From Mycobacterium asiaticum (GTDB lineage: Bacteria; Actinomycetota; Actinomycetes; Mycobacteriales; Mycobacteriaceae): a DNA stretch of 64,000 nucleotides. The position numbers were made by a program, and so were the translations under genes. The DNA is taken from positions 1 through 64,000 of the forward strand of contig NZ_LZLS01000156.1 in assembly GCF_001673365.1 (NCBI RefSeq), in the 5' to 3' direction. The notes under the pieces are model-generated. The model was given only the letters and a program-made list of their open reading frames with translations, made no database searches and had not been told where the DNA came from. Of this stretch, positions 35,835 through 45,705 are shown in pieces (positions within the stretch are counted from its first letter, which is position 1; each line of letters begins with the position of its first letter).

Positions 35835-36734
35835 CTAGGCCGTCAGTAGCGGCGCAATCCAGGTCAGCTCGGCCGGCAGCTGCGAGCTCCAGAAACCGCC
35901 GTCGTGACCCCCCGGGGAGAACCCGCCCGCCGGCGGGTTGGGCAGCTGGGCGATGAACTGCTTGGTCGCCGAATAAAACGGGTCGCTGTCCCCGCAGTCG
36001 ATGCGGATCGGAATGGAGCCCAAAGCGGGCATTCCCCACACCGAGTTGGCCGCGTAGTCCTCGGGTCCGTCGAATGCCCCCGGCGCGGCCGCCCCCGGAG
36101 ACGTCCACAGTGCCGGGCTCACCGCGCAGATCGCCGCCGTGCGGCCCGGGCCGAGCCGACCGCCCAGCAGCAAGGCGCCGTAGCCGCCCATCGACCAGCC
36201 CAGAAAGGCAACCCGCGAGGTGTCCAAACCGTGGCTGTCCAGCACTGGAATCAGCTCGTTGAGGACCATCGCCCCGGAGTCGTCGCCGGAGGCGCGCCGA
36301 TGCCAGTAACCGCCGCCGCCGTCGACAGCAACCACCGCAAACGGCGGCAACCCTGCGTTGACGGCCTGCGCCAAGCCCTGTTCGACACCGCCGGCCATCA
36401 CTGTGGCCGCATCGTTGCCTTTGCCGTGCAGCGCGATGACCGGACGCAGCGGTTTGGTCTGGCCGGGCGGCCGTGCAATCGCCCACCCGGTCGATATTCC
36501 GCCCCGGGCTGCCGAGGCGAAGGAGCCTGTCACCATGGTCGGAGCGGCCTGAGCGGGTGGGGCCGGATCGAGTGGCCGTGCCGGCGCCAATGGAACGTTT
36601 GTCCCAGTCCCAGAAATCGGCGCGGCACCCGATGGCCGGGGCTGAAACAGCACGTCGAACGCATATGCGCCGACCGCACCACCTACCGCGGCGGCTCCGA
36701 GGCCAAGCACGGAGCGGCGGCTGATGTCAGGCAT
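35835..36734 (-). CDS. exported alpha/beta-hydrolase esterase (Rv0774c-like)
   Basis: A protein of about 300 residues. The N-terminus MPDISRRSVLGLGAAAVGG carries a twin-arginine motif and a hydrophobic stretch, so it is likely exported by Tat. The mature part is an esterase-D/antigen-85-like hydrolase: GYWHRR region, nucleophile elbow GWSMGGYGALLLG near residue 175, an Asp in DCGDSD and a His in GGHDGGFW. Start choice is open: ATGs at 36734, 36743 and 36746 are in frame and none has a good SD. It is divergent from a TetR gene, with TTTCGCGAAA between them. Confidence 0.85.
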   Translation of the reverse strand: MPDISRRSVLGLGAAAVGGAVGAYAFDVLFQPRPSGAAPISGTGTNVPLAPARPLDPAPPAQAAPTMVTGSFASAARGGISTGWAIARPPGQTKPLRPVIALHGKGNDAATVMAGGVEQGLAQAVNAGLPPFAVVAVDGGGGYWHRRASGDDSGAMVLNELIPVLDSHGLDTSRVAFLGWSMGGYGALLLGGRLGPGRTAAICAVSPALWTSPGAAAPGAFDGPEDYAANSVWGMPALGSIPIRIDCGDSDPFYSATKQFIAQLPNPPAGGFSPGGHDGGFWSSQLPAELTWIAPLLTA

Positions 36735-36756
36735 GCGCGCCATCATGCCATGTTCG

Positions 36757-36766
36757 TTTCGCGAAA
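36757..36766. promoter_or_regulatory. TTTCGCGAAA palindrome between esterase and TetR gene
   Basis: A perfect 10-bp palindrome is located in the 60-100-bp gap between the divergent exported esterase and TetR genes. This is the expected place for an operator of the local TetR regulator. Palindromes of this length do occur by chance in GC-rich DNA, so support is moderate. Confidence 0.4.
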
Positions 36767-36801
36767 ATGGCAATGCAGTACCACTTTGACTGGCAGCATA
36801 A

Positions 36802-37437
36802 GTGGGCGTGACAGCAGCAGTTACTCCCAAAGGGGAACGTCGGCGGTACGCGCTGGTGAGCGCTGCCGCCGAGCTGCTCGGCGAGGGCGGGTTCGAAGCG
36901 GTGCGCCATCGGGCGGTTGCCCGACGGGCCGGCCTCCCATTGGCGTCCACCACCTACTACTTCTCGTCGCTCGACGATTTGATCGCCCGCGCGGTCGAAC
37001 ACATCGGGATGATCGAGGTTGCTCAGCTACGTGCCAGAGTCAACGGCCTGTCCCGGCGGCGCCGTGGGCCGGAGACGACCGCCGAAGTCCTGGTCGACCT
37101 GCTGGTGGGTGACGTCTCCGGGCCCGGGCTCGCCGAGCAGCTGATATCGCGATATGAGCGTCATATCGCGTGCACGCGGCTACCGGCGTTGCGCGAAAGC
37201 ATGCGGCGCAGCTTGCGTCAGCGGGCGGAGGCGGTCGCCGAGGCCATCGAGAGATCAGGACGGTCCGTACAAATCGAACTGGTGTGCACGCTGATCTGCG
37301 CGGTCGACGGCTCGGTGGTGTCCGCGCTGGTGGAGGGGCGTGATCCGCGCACCGCCGCGTTGACGACGGTGATCGACCTGATCGACGTGCTGGCGCCAGT
37401 GGACCAGGGGCCGGTGCGGATCAGCCTTGCGGAGTGA
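36802..37437 (+). CDS. TetR family regulator (Rv0775-like)
   Basis: A protein of up to 211 residues. The HTH lies near residues 28-60 (GFEAVRHRAVARRAGLPLAST and TYYFSSLDDLIA). A Cys-containing ligand domain follows. Start candidates are GTG 36802 and GTG 36808; neither has a strong SD. It is divergent from the Tat-exported esterase and probably controls it. Its 3' end overlaps the convergent DUF429 gene by 17 bp. Confidence 0.85.
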   Translation: MGVTAAVTPKGERRRYALVSAAAELLGEGGFEAVRHRAVARRAGLPLASTTYYFSSLDDLIARAVEHIGMIEVAQLRARVNGLSRRRRGPETTAEVLVDLLVGDVSGPGLAEQLISRYERHIACTRLPALRESMRRSLRQRAEAVAEAIERSGRSVQIELVCTLICAVDGSVVSALVEGRDPRTAALTTVIDLIDVLAPVDQGPVRISLAE

Positions 37438-38170
37438 GGTCCGCGGGTAGCGCCGGTGTGACGATGTAGCCGGTGGCCGCATCGCCGTAGCCGGTGACCT
37501 TGTCGGGGCAACGCTGCGCGTAGAGGGCCACATAGGCGCAAACGACGGCGTCAACGGGGTCTTCGACACGACGCAGGTCGCTCTTGCGTCGGGCGGCGCG
37601 CACCTGCTGGCGCAACCTCGACCAACCGGCGTGATCCGCGACGCGCATAGGCACCGGGGCGTGCGCCAGTGCTTCAAGGCCGTCCATGAGCCGCAATAGT
37701 TCTGATCTGAGCCGTTCGATGTCGCGTCCGGGCTTGGCCTTGTACTTCAGCGTCCGTGGCAACCGAAACAGAGCGACCATCGCGGCATGCGGATAGACCT
37801 CGATCGCGCGTCTGGAAGCGCCTGAGAACGGATCCAGGTCCAGATTCAGCGCCTGGGCCAGCCGTCCGGCGCGCGGTCCGTCGGCGAATTCCGGCTTGCC
37901 GGTGTTCGCCGGATGAGCACCGGCCTCGAATCTGCGGAAATCGCGGTTGAGCGCGGTCTCCGCCGGCCGCTGCCCGCTGGGGTTGACCACCACCAAGGGT
38001 GCGTCGAAACCCACCAGGCAGTCACCCTGCACGTAGGGACGCAACGCGGCCAGCACGTCGGCGTCGTCGCGGACGGCGCAGACACTGATGAGAACGCCGT
38101 CATCGTCGACCACCGCGACACCGGTCGGGTTGCGGCCCGCCCACGCCAGGTCCACACCGGCGAAGTACAT
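37421..38170 (-). CDS. DUF429 family protein (predicted RNase H-like fold; Rv0776c-like)
   Basis: A 249-residue protein. The opening YFAGVDLAWAGRNPTGVAVVDDDG strand-turn contains the first conserved Asp, VGFDAPLVV the second, and VEDPVDAVVCAYVALYA near the end a third acidic pair. This is the layout of the RNase H-like DUF429 family. Catalysis has not been shown for the family to my knowledge. The ATG at 38170 is probably leaderless: TAGCCT lies exactly 6 nt upstream. It is divergent from purB with a 39-bp gap. Confidence 0.85.
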   Translation of the reverse strand: MYFAGVDLAWAGRNPTGVAVVDDDGVLISVCAVRDDADVLAALRPYVQGDCLVGFDAPLVVVNPSGQRPAETALNRDFRRFEAGAHPANTGKPEFADGPRAGRLAQALNLDLDPFSGASRRAIEVYPHAAMVALFRLPRTLKYKAKPGRDIERLRSELLRLMDGLEALAHAPVPMRVADHAGWSRLRQQVRAARRKSDLRRVEDPVDAVVCAYVALYAQRCPDKVTGYGDAATGYIVTPALPADLTPQG

Positions 38171-38176
38171 CGGACC

Positions 38177-38182
38177 AGGCTA
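38177..38182 (-). promoter_or_regulatory. -10 element of leaderless promoter for the DUF429 gene
   Basis: The minus strand reads TAGCCT-GGTCCG-ATG, placing TAnnnT at -12 to -7 from the start codon with no SD. Confidence 0.55.
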
Positions 38183-38209
38183 CGGCGACCGACCGTAAGC
38201 TAACTGTCT

Positions 38210-39628
38210 GTGAGCATTCCGAACGTATTGGCCGGGCGATACGCCAGCGCGGAGATGGTGGCGATCTGGTCGCCCGAGGCCAAGGTGGTCGCCGAGCGGC
38301 GGCTGTGGCTGGCGGTGCTGCGGGCTCAGGCGCAACTTGGTGTACCGGTTCCCGCGGCGGCGATCGCCGACTACGAGCGGGTGCTGGACAACGTGGACCT
38401 GGTTTCCATCGCGGCGCGCGAGCGGGTCCTGCGACACGACGTCAAGGCCCGCATCGAGGAATTCAACGCCCTCGCCGGTCACGAGCACGTGCACAAAGGC
38501 ATGACCAGCCGCGACCTGACCGAGAACGTCGAGCAGTTGCAAATCCGGCAGTCCCTCGAGCTGGTCTTCGCCCACGGCGTCGCGGTGGTGGCCCGGTTGG
38601 CCGAGCGCGCGGTGTCCTATCGCGACCTGGTCATGGCCGGACGCAGTCACAACGTCGCCGCGCAGGCCACCACCCTGGGCAAGCGATTCGCCTCCGCCGC
38701 CCAGGAAACGCTGATCGCGTTGACCAGGCTGCGCGAACTGATCGACCGTTACCCTTTGCGGGGTATCAAGGGCCCCATGGGCACCGCGCAGGACATGCTT
38801 GACCTGCTCGACGGCGACACCGCCAAACTTGCCGCGCTGGAACGTCAAACCGCCGGATTCCTAGGTTTCTCAACCGTTTTGCACAGCGTCGGTCAGGTGT
38901 ATCCGCGGTCACTGGACCACGATGTCATTTCCGCGCTGGTGCAGCTGGGCGCGGGCCCCTCTTCGCTGGCACACACCATCCGGTTGATGGCCGGGCACGA
39001 ACTGGTTACCGAGGGCTTCGCCGAGGGCCAGGTCGGCTCGTCGGCGATGCCGCACAAGATGAACACCCGTAGCTGCGAACGGGTCAACGGCCTGCAGGTG
39101 GTGCTGCGCGGCTACGCCTCGATGGCCGCCGAACTGGCCGGTGCGCAGTGGAACGAAGGGGATGTGTTCTGTTCGGTAGTGCGCCGAGTTGCGTTGCCGG
39201 ACAGTTTCTTTGCCATTGACGGTCAGATCGAGACGTTCCTGACGGTGCTCGACGAGTTCGGTGCCTACCCCGCGGTGATCCAGCGCGAACTGACCCGGTA
39301 CCTGCCGTTTTTGGCCACCACCAAGGTGCTGATCGCGGCGGTGCGCGCCGGCGTGGGCCGCGAGTCGGCCCACCATGTGATCCGCGAGCACGCGGTCGCC
39401 ACCGCGCTGGCGATGCGTGAGCGCGGAGCGGAGCCCGACCTGCTGGACCGGCTGGCCGCCGATGACCGGCTGCCACTGGACCGGGCTGCACTCGATGCCG
39501 CGCTGGCCGACAAGAATGCTTTCACCGGCGCCGCCGGTGACCAGGTCGACGAGGTGGTCGCGGCGGTGAACGAACTGGTGTCGCGCTACCCGGATGCGGC
39601 CAAGTACGCGCCGGGGGCGATTTTGTGA
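38210..39628 (+). CDS. purB: adenylosuccinate lyase PurB
   Basis: A 472-residue fumarase/aspartase-superfamily lyase that cleaves SAICAR and adenylosuccinate, releasing fumarate. The signature loop [10 protein letters not shown] is near residue 283, and [12 protein letters not shown] contributes the upstream active-site region. Start is GTG 38210 without SD, with TAAGCT 8 nt upstream. It overlaps cyp126 by 4 nt (GTGA), giving translational coupling between purine synthesis and a P450. Confidence 0.96.
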   Translation: MSIPNVLAGRYASAEMVAIWSPEAKVVAERRLWLAVLRAQAQLGVPVPAAAIADYERVLDNVDLVSIAARERVLRHDVKARIEEFNALAGHEHVHKGMTSRDLTENVEQLQIRQSLELVFAHGVAVVARLAERAVSYRDLVMAGRSHNVAAQATTLGKRFASAAQETLIALTRLRELIDRYPLRGIKGPMGTAQDMLDLLDGDTAKLAALERQTAGFLGFSTVLHSVGQVYPRSLDHDVISALVQLGAGPSSLAHTIRLMAGHELVTEGFAEGQVGSSAMPHKMNTRSCERVNGLQVVLRGYASMAAELAGAQWNEGDVFCSVVRRVALPDSFFAIDGQIETFLTVLDEFGAYPAVIQRELTRYLPFLATTKVLIAAVRAGVGRESAHHVIREHAVATALAMRERGAEPDLLDRLAADDRLPLDRAALDAALADKNAFTGAAGDQVDEVVAAVNELVSRYPDAAKYAPGAIL

Positions 39629-40854
39629 CACTAGCCGCCGCCGATATCGACTTCACCGATCTGGACAACTTCGCCAACGGCTTTCCGCACGAGTTGTTCG
39701 CCGTCCATCGGCGCGAGGCGCCCGTCTACTGGCACGAGCCCACCGACAACACGCCCGACGGCGAAGGCTTCTGGTCGGTCGCCACCTACCCGGAAACCCT
39801 TGCGGTGCTGCGTGATCCGCTGACATTCTCCTCGGTCACCGGCGGTCAGCGGCCTTATGGCGGCACCCTGCTGCAGGATCTGGCCATCGCCGGGCAGGTG
39901 CTCAACATGATGGACGATCCGCGGCATTCCCAGATTCGGCGGCTGGTCAGTTCGGGGTTGACACCGCGGATGATCCGACGCGTGGAGGACGATCTGCGCG
40001 CCCGGGCGCGCGGACTGCTGGACGCGGTGGTGCCGGGCGAGCCGTTCGACTTCCTGGTCGACATCTCCGCCGAACTGCCGATGCAGATGATCTGCATCCT
40101 GTTGGGAGTGCCTGAGTCCGAACGACATTGGCTGTTCGAGGCCATCGAGCCGCAGTTCGACTTCGGCGGTTCCCGCAAGGCCGCGCTGTCGCAACTGTCG
40201 CTGGAAGAGGCCGGGTCGCGGATGTACAGCTACGGCCAGGAACTGATCGCCGCCAAGCGGGCACAGCCGACCGACGACATGCTGTCGGTGGTGGCCAACG
40301 CGAAGGTCGATGAGGCCGAAGCCATGTCGGATCTGGAGTTGTATCTGTTCTTCAGTCTGCTGTTCAGTGCCGGTGCGGAGACAACGCGCAATGCGGTCGC
40401 CGGGGGACTGCTGGTGCTGGCGCAGCACCCCGAGCAATTGCAAGCGCTGCGAACGGATTTGGATCTGCTGCCCACCGCGATCGAAGAGATCGTCCGGTGG
40501 ACCTCGCCGTCACCGTCCAAGCGGCGTACCGCCACCAAAGACGTCACGCTCGGTGGACAGGCGATCGAAGCGGGCCAGAAAGTGCAGATATGGGAAGGCT
40601 CGGCCAACCGCGACTCCGACGTGTTCGAACGTGCCGACGAATTCGATATCACCCGTAAACCTAATCCGCACTTGGGCTTCGGCCAGGGGGTGCACTACTG
40701 CCTGGGAGCCAACCTGGCCCGGCTGGAGTTGCGGGTGCTGTTCGAGGAACTGCTCTCGCGCTTTGGTTCGGTACGTCTGGTCGAGCCGGTCGAATGGACC
40801 CGCAGCAACCGTCACACCGGCATCCGCCATCTGGTCGTGGAACTGCACGAGTGA
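39625..40854 (+). CDS. cyp126: cytochrome P450 CYP126
   Basis: A 409-residue P450 (Rv0778-like). The I-helix motif is [14 protein letters not shown] contains ExxR and [17 protein letters not shown] is the heme loop. CYP126 of M. tuberculosis is an orphan P450 reported to bind azoles; its location after purB is conserved. Both ends overlap neighbours by 4 nt (purB and the TDT transporter), so it is made as part of a coupled three-gene message. Confidence 0.94.
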   Translation: MTLAAADIDFTDLDNFANGFPHELFAVHRREAPVYWHEPTDNTPDGEGFWSVATYPETLAVLRDPLTFSSVTGGQRPYGGTLLQDLAIAGQVLNMMDDPRHSQIRRLVSSGLTPRMIRRVEDDLRARARGLLDAVVPGEPFDFLVDISAELPMQMICILLGVPESERHWLFEAIEPQFDFGGSRKAALSQLSLEEAGSRMYSYGQELIAAKRAQPTDDMLSVVANAKVDEAEAMSDLELYLFFSLLFSAGAETTRNAVAGGLLVLAQHPEQLQALRTDLDLLPTAIEEIVRWTSPSPSKRRTATKDVTLGGQAIEAGQKVQIWEGSANRDSDVFERADEFDITRKPNPHLGFGQGVHYCLGANLARLELRVLFEELLSRFGSVRLVEPVEWTRSNRHTGIRHLVVELHE

Positions 40855-41831
40855 GAACCCGGCTCGCGCCGGCGCCCGATGCGTTCGCCGCGGTGATGGC
40901 GACGGGGATCCTCTCCGTCGCCGCGGACAAACATCATTACCCCAAGATCAGCGAAACTCTGGGTGTGCTAGCCACTTTCGGCCTGATCGTGCTGGTCGCC
41001 CTGGTGCTCGTGACCGGCGGCATCACGTCATGGGATCGCACCGATCCCGACGTGACGCTGCGGCTGTTCACCTTTGTCGCCGCGTGCGCCGTGCTGGACA
41101 GCCGGCTGGCATCGGTGACCCCGGCGGTGCTCACACTCGGCGCTATTGCGTTATCGGCATGGCTGGTGCTGGTCGGGCTGACCGCACGCAACATGGCGGC
41201 CCACTCGTGGACGCAGTTGCGCGACCGCGCGCACGGCGCGTGGGAATTGGGCAGCGTCGGTACCGCGGGGCTGGCCATTGTGGCCGCTCAGATTGCCCGG
41301 CACACCTCCCAGCGCTGGGCGCTGACGGTCGCCGTGCCGGTCTGGGTGGGTGCGCTGTGCATCTACGGTTTGATGACGTGGCTGATCCTGTGGCGGGCTG
41401 TCCACGAGCGACAGCACCGTGCCGGGTTCGAGCCCGACTCCTGGATTCTGATGGGCGGCTTGGCCATTGCGACGCTGGCCGGCGACGATATCCACGCCCT
41501 GGCACCAGGTTGGCTGACACCGGTGGCGCGGACCGTCACCGTGGTGACCTGGGTGGTGGCGACGCTGTGGATACCACCGCTGATCTACTACGGCCTGCGA
41601 CGAATCAAGCGGCGTCCCGCGATGCTGCAATTCGCCGGGGTGTGGTGGGCCATGGTCTTCCCGTTGGGTATGTACTCGGCGGCCACCGCCGCCACGGCCG
41701 CCGAACTCGGTCGGCCGGCGCTGACCACCGTTTCGCTGGTGTTCTTCTGGGTGGCACTGACCACTTGGGTGATCGTCGCCATTGCCGGATTGCTGCGGTT
41801 GGCTACGTCTGCAAAGGGGACAACGGCTTAG
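40851..41831 (+). CDS. TDT family transporter (tellurite-resistance/dicarboxylate, SLAC1-like)
   Basis: A 326-residue membrane protein with nine or ten hydrophobic helices. The first contains [17 protein letters not shown], typical of TDT/SLAC1/TehA-type anion or organic-acid carriers. The GTG at 40851 overlaps the cyp126 TGA (GTGA); a longer frame reads into cyp126. I recall no such gene next to cyp126 in M. tuberculosis. Coupling with purB, whose reaction releases fumarate, raises the speculative idea of a dicarboxylate exporter. Confidence 0.8.
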   Translation: MRTRLAPAPDAFAAVMATGILSVAADKHHYPKISETLGVLATFGLIVLVALVLVTGGITSWDRTDPDVTLRLFTFVAACAVLDSRLASVTPAVLTLGAIALSAWLVLVGLTARNMAAHSWTQLRDRAHGAWELGSVGTAGLAIVAAQIARHTSQRWALTVAVPVWVGALCIYGLMTWLILWRAVHERQHRAGFEPDSWILMGGLAIATLAGDDIHALAPGWLTPVARTVTVVTWVVATLWIPPLIYYGLRRIKRRPAMLQFAGVWWAMVFPLGMYSAATAATAAELGRPALTTVSLVFFWVALTTWVIVAIAGLLRLATSAKGTTA

Positions 41832-41892
41832 GATTCCGCAGTAGCGTCTGCGCAAAAGCAGGCCAGCGGGTGCCCAGCCACAGGAGTGCGCG

Positions 41893-44124
41893 ATGAGTGA
41901 GCCTCAGCCGGAGATCGGGACGCGTCTTGGGCCTTATCTGTTGAAGCGCAAGCTCGGCAGCGGCGGTATGGGAACCGTGTACGAAGCCCAGGACACCGTG
42001 ATGGACCGCGTCGTCGCGTTGAAACTTATCTCGGGGCCCTACGCGCAGGACGCGGCCTACCGACAGCGCTTGCAGCGCGAAGCGCGGATCGCCGGGCGCC
42101 TGCAGGACCCCCACGTGGTGCCGGTCCACTCGACGGGCGAGATCGACGGGCAGCTTTACGTCGACATGCGCCTGATCAACGCCACCGATTTGGAAGCGTT
42201 GTTGCGGCAGTCCGGGCCGCTGCCACCTGCCAGAGCGGTGGCGATCGTGCGTCAGGTCGCCTCGGCGTTGGACGCCGCGCACACCGCCGGGGTGTTGCAC
42301 CGCGACGTCAAACCGGCAAACATCCTCGTCACCTCGGACGACTTCGCGTATCTGGTGGATTTCGGGATCGCCAACGCGGCCACCGAGACGAAGTTGACTC
42401 AAATGGGCGACGTGCTCGGAACCTGGACCTACATGGCGCCGGAAAGGTTCAAGGGCGACGAAAGTCAGGTGACACCCCGGGCGGACATCTACGCGTTGGC
42501 GTGCGTGTTGTTCGAATCCCTCACGGGCACACCGCCGTTCACCGGAGACACCGCGAGTCTGGTCGGTGCGCATTTGAGCGAAGCGCCGCCGCGGGTGAGT
42601 TCGCGCCTAGGGTTGCCCCCGGCGCTGGACGCGGTGATCGCGCGCGGCATGGCCAAGCACCCGGGGGACCGTTACGCGACCAGCGGTGAGTTCGCCCAAG
42701 CGGCTGAGGCGGCCCTGGCGAGCCTGGGTTCGGCAACGACGGCCTTCGCCATACCGCCCGCACCGGCGCCAACAGCGCAAAGCAGGCCAGAGCCTGCGCA
42801 GCCGCCGCAACAGTGGACGCCCCCTCCCGCCCAGTACGGATACCCGCCCACGGCGGGCCCTCCGATGAGTTATCCCGCGTCACCGCCGAGTAAGGGAAAA
42901 CGCACCAAGTGGATCCTGATCGCGGCGGCGATTGTCGCCGTCGTCGCGGTGGCGGCCGGAGTCGGGATTTGGCAGCTGGCCGGCAACAATCCCGGAGCCA
43001 AGAATGCGGTGGATATCAGCAAACTCGACGTCGGCCACTACGGCACCAAACCGCGCCCCGTATCCGGCCCCGTCACCGCGGAGGAGGGCCGATACCTCGA
43101 GGCGTATCGCCTCGCCGAAGCCATAGCGGATCCGTACGCCGTGGACCCAGTGCTGGATCACGTCTACGGCAGCGCCGTCCCGGAGCCGCAGCGCGCGGCC
43201 ACGACCATCTCGGGGACCGGAACCCCGCTGACCCAGCCGGTGCTGGAAAAGTACGGGATGATCACCGCGTACATCGTCGAAGGAGTTTCCAAGCGCATCA
43301 ACGACTTTGCCCGCGAAGGCAACGGCGACATGTCGTTGGTCATGGTCACCAGCTTCCCCAACCCGGACGCGGCCGCGCGGGCGGCCACCGAGATGGAGTC
43401 GGTCGATTTCGCCGTCAACGCCGAGAACCGCAGCGTTTCGATTCCTGGCTTTGCGCAAGCCAAGGCCCACTACCGACCGGGTTCCCCCTCGCTTGCGGCG
43501 ACGATGGCCTCGGGCAGTTTGGTGCAATCGGTCTTGGTTCGCAGCGACGCCCATCCCGACGTTTCCGACCTGACGCAGCGAATCAAACGGACACTCGAAC
43601 TGCAGGCCCCGCTGATAGCGCGGCAGATTCCGGCTCTGGTTGCCGGACTGACCACCCTGCCGCCCGACCCCGATCACATGCTCAGTCGACTGTTCGTGTC
43701 GGGAGACCAACCGAAGATATCCGAGCAATTCGGCAGCGTAGGTCCGCATGCGGCCGTGTTCTGCGCGGACAGCCAGGCTCGCAAGGACGGGCTGTTCAAC
43801 CAGGCCGGTATCGACCGGTGCGCCTTCGATTTGGACGCAACGCTGGTGCGCGCGCGAGACGAAAAGGCGGCGACGGCCATCTTTCCCAAGCTGGTCGAGT
43901 CCGAGCGGGACGAATACATCGAACGCGATATTCCGTCGCCCGCGGGCTTGCCAGCAGCGAAGTGCTTCGAGGAGAAACCGGCAATTGCGGCCGATACCCC
44001 GAATGCCCGGTTTGCCTGCTATGTCTCATTCGGCCGCTACATCTCCTCGGTGACAAGCGGTGAGGAAAACGACGTCCGCCAGCGCGCCGCCGCCCAGTAC
44101 GCCATCCTGGTCAACAGCGCCTGA
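41893..44124 (+). CDS. receptor-type Ser/Thr protein kinase with large external domain (DUF7373-like)
   Basis: A 743-residue kinase. The complete catalytic domain (about residues 12-275) has LGSGGMGTVYEA, the Lys in VVALKLI, HRDVKPANIL, VDFGIAN and MAPERF. A Pro/Gln-rich linker and one TM (WILIAAAIVAVVAVAAGVGI) follow. The external 370 residues contain YLEAYRLAEAIADPYAVDP and several Cys, resembling the DUF7373 domain of mycobacterial lipoproteins. CAGGAG lies 6 nt before the ATG. I recall no kinase at this site between cyp126 and Rv0779c in M. tuberculosis. Confidence 0.88.
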   Translation: MSEPQPEIGTRLGPYLLKRKLGSGGMGTVYEAQDTVMDRVVALKLISGPYAQDAAYRQRLQREARIAGRLQDPHVVPVHSTGEIDGQLYVDMRLINATDLEALLRQSGPLPPARAVAIVRQVASALDAAHTAGVLHRDVKPANILVTSDDFAYLVDFGIANAATETKLTQMGDVLGTWTYMAPERFKGDESQVTPRADIYALACVLFESLTGTPPFTGDTASLVGAHLSEAPPRVSSRLGLPPALDAVIARGMAKHPGDRYATSGEFAQAAEAALASLGSATTAFAIPPAPAPTAQSRPEPAQPPQQWTPPPAQYGYPPTAGPPMSYPASPPSKGKRTKWILIAAAIVAVVAVAAGVGIWQLAGNNPGAKNAVDISKLDVGHYGTKPRPVSGPVTAEEGRYLEAYRLAEAIADPYAVDPVLDHVYGSAVPEPQRAATTISGTGTPLTQPVLEKYGMITAYIVEGVSKRINDFAREGNGDMSLVMVTSFPNPDAAARAATEMESVDFAVNAENRSVSIPGFAQAKAHYRPGSPSLAATMASGSLVQSVLVRSDAHPDVSDLTQRIKRTLELQAPLIARQIPALVAGLTTLPPDPDHMLSRLFVSGDQPKISEQFGSVGPHAAVFCADSQARKDGLFNQAGIDRCAFDLDATLVRARDEKAATAIFPKLVESERDEYIERDIPSPAGLPAAKCFEEKPAIAADTPNARFACYVSFGRYISSVTSGEENDVRQRAAAQYAILVNSA

Positions 44125-44132
44125 GCCGGTGG

Positions 44133-44750
44133 TCAGTCCATGCGCAGCCTGATCCCAGCGGCTCGCAGTTCCAGTGCGGCCAATCCGCGGATCACCATCG
44201 GGTCCTCATAGCGCCAGCCACCGACCGGGTCCGCGCTGACGGCGGCCAGTTTGGCCGGCGACCGATTGGCCAACGCCCGCAGTGCCAGCAGCTGCTGACC
44301 GGCCGCCGTGCGGGCCAATGCGGTGACCGTCCATTTGCGTCGAAAGAACCGCAGCCGCAGGAACAACCATGGCGCCGTCACCGCAAGGATCGGCGGCGTC
44401 GCCACCGCCAACCCCAGCACCCACGCCAGCCAGCTCGCGGTGGTATCCAGGCTGTGGCCCGCGCCCGCGATATCCAGCGCCGCCTGACTGGCGGCGTCCA
44501 GTGGCTTACCCAACGCGTCACCGAGCAACGGGACGTTGTGCGCCCCATTTCCCGCCGACGCCAGATTGCCGGCCACACCTCTGGCCCCGGTCTCCACCTG
44601 CCGACCGGCCTCGGCGATGGTCGCGATCGCATCGTGCACGGCCAGGCCGATGAACACCCATATCACCGTCCACACTGAAATGGTGATATCGCTGATCAGT
44701 TGGCCGAAAAGGCGGAAGGGTCGGGTTGAATAAGGCAAGTACCGCGTCAT
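44133..44750 (-). CDS. conserved membrane protein (Rv0779c-like)
   Basis: A 205-residue protein with two clear membrane segments: residues about 20-42 (ISVWTVIWVFIGLAV) and 108-130 (WLAWVLGLAVATPPILAVTAPWLF split by Pro). A loop of about 65 residues rich in Ala/Gly joins them, and a basic cytosolic tail of about 75 residues follows. Its function is unknown. It is convergent with the kinase gene (8-nt gap) and divergent from purC (61-nt gap). Confidence 0.8.
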   Translation of the reverse strand: MTRYLPYSTRPFRLFGQLISDITISVWTVIWVFIGLAVHDAIATIAEAGRQVETGARGVAGNLASAGNGAHNVPLLGDALGKPLDAASQAALDIAGAGHSLDTTASWLAWVLGLAVATPPILAVTAPWLFLRLRFFRRKWTVTALARTAAGQQLLALRALANRSPAKLAAVSADPVGGWRYEDPMVIRGLAALELRAAGIRLRMD

Positions 44751-44799
44751 AACACCGATACCAGCACAGCTGGCCCCGAAATGGGGTTGGCTCGCCCGA

Positions 44800-44805
44800 T
44801 AGGCT
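44800..44805 (+). promoter_or_regulatory. -10 element of leaderless promoter for purC
   Basis: TAGGCT is followed by GACGCG and the purC ATG at 44812. The hexamer sits at -12 to -7 from the start codon and there is no SD. Confidence 0.55.
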
Positions 44806-44811
44806 GACGCG

Positions 44812-45705
44812 ATGCGACCCGCATTGTCCGATTACCAGCATCTGGCCAGCGGCAAGGTGCGTGAGATCTACCGCGTCGACGACGACCATCTGTTGCTGGT
44901 CGCGACCGACCGCATCTCCGCGTACGACTTCATCCTGGACAGCACGATCCCGGACAAGGGCCGCATTCTGACCGCGATGAGCGTCTTCTTCTTCGGTTTG
45001 GTCGAAGCACCCAATCACCTGGCCGGGGCACCGGATGACCCGCGCATACCCGACGAGGTGCTTGGTCGGGCGCTGCTGGTGCGTCGGCTGGAGATGATGC
45101 CGGTCGAATGTGTGGCTCGCGGCTACCTCACCGGCTCCGGACTGCTGGACTACCAGGCCACCGGAAAGGTTTGCGGCATCACGTTGCCGCCGGGTTTGGT
45201 GGAAGCCAGCAAGTTCGAGACACCACTGTTCACGCCGGCGACCAAAGCGGAGTTGGGCGACCACGACGAAAACATCTCGTTCGACCGGGTGATAGAGATG
45301 GTCGGGGGTGTGCGCGCCAACCAATTGCGCGACCGCACCCTACAGATCTATGTGCAAGCCGCCGACCATGCCTTGCGAAAAGGAATCATCATCGCCGACA
45401 CCAAGTTTGAATTCGGCACTGACCGAGACGGCAACCTGCTGCTTGCCGACGAGATCTTCACACCCGACTCGTCGCGGTACTGGCCGGCCGACGAATATCA
45501 GCCCGGTGTGGTGCAGAACAGTTTCGACAAGCAGTTCGTCCGAAACTGGCTTACCAGCAGCGAATCCGGCTGGGACCGGCACGGCACCGAACCGCCGCCC
45601 CCGCTACCGGACGACATCGTCGACGCCACCCGCGGACGTTACATCAATGCCTACGAACGGATTTCGGGCTTGAGTTTCGACAACTGGATCGGACCCGGCG
45701 CATGA
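44812..45705 (+). CDS. purC: SAICAR synthetase PurC
   Basis: A 297-residue phosphoribosylaminoimidazole-succinocarboxamide synthase, joining CAIR and aspartate with [18 protein letters not shown] forms the phosphate-binding start, [11 protein letters not shown] and [11 protein letters not shown] are family signatures, and DTKFEFG contains a metal-binding acidic pair. The 4-nt overlap (ATGA) with ptrB couples translation. Probably leaderless. Confidence 0.96.
   Translation: MRPALSDYQHLASGKVREIYRVDDDHLLLVATDRISAYDFILDSTIPDKGRILTAMSVFFFGLVEAPNHLAGAPDDPRIPDEVLGRALLVRRLEMMPVECVARGYLTGSGLLDYQATGKVCGITLPPGLVEASKFETPLFTPATKAELGDHDENISFDRVIEMVGGVRANQLRDRTLQIYVQAADHALRKGIIIADTKFEFGTDRDGNLLLADEIFTPDSSRYWPADEYQPGVVQNSFDKQFVRNWLTSSESGWDRHGTEPPPPLPDDIVDATRGRYINAYERISGLSFDNWIGPGA

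Noticed and set aside
35671..36486. Extension of the ggtA frame to 799 residues
   Set aside because: The added part runs antisense through the exported esterase gene, with Arg/Gly-rich composition and no homology; the conserved GGT start lies near 35650.
40310..41896. 528-residue plus-strand frame over cyp126 and the transporter
   Set aside because: Out of frame with two genes that have clear motifs and coupled starts.
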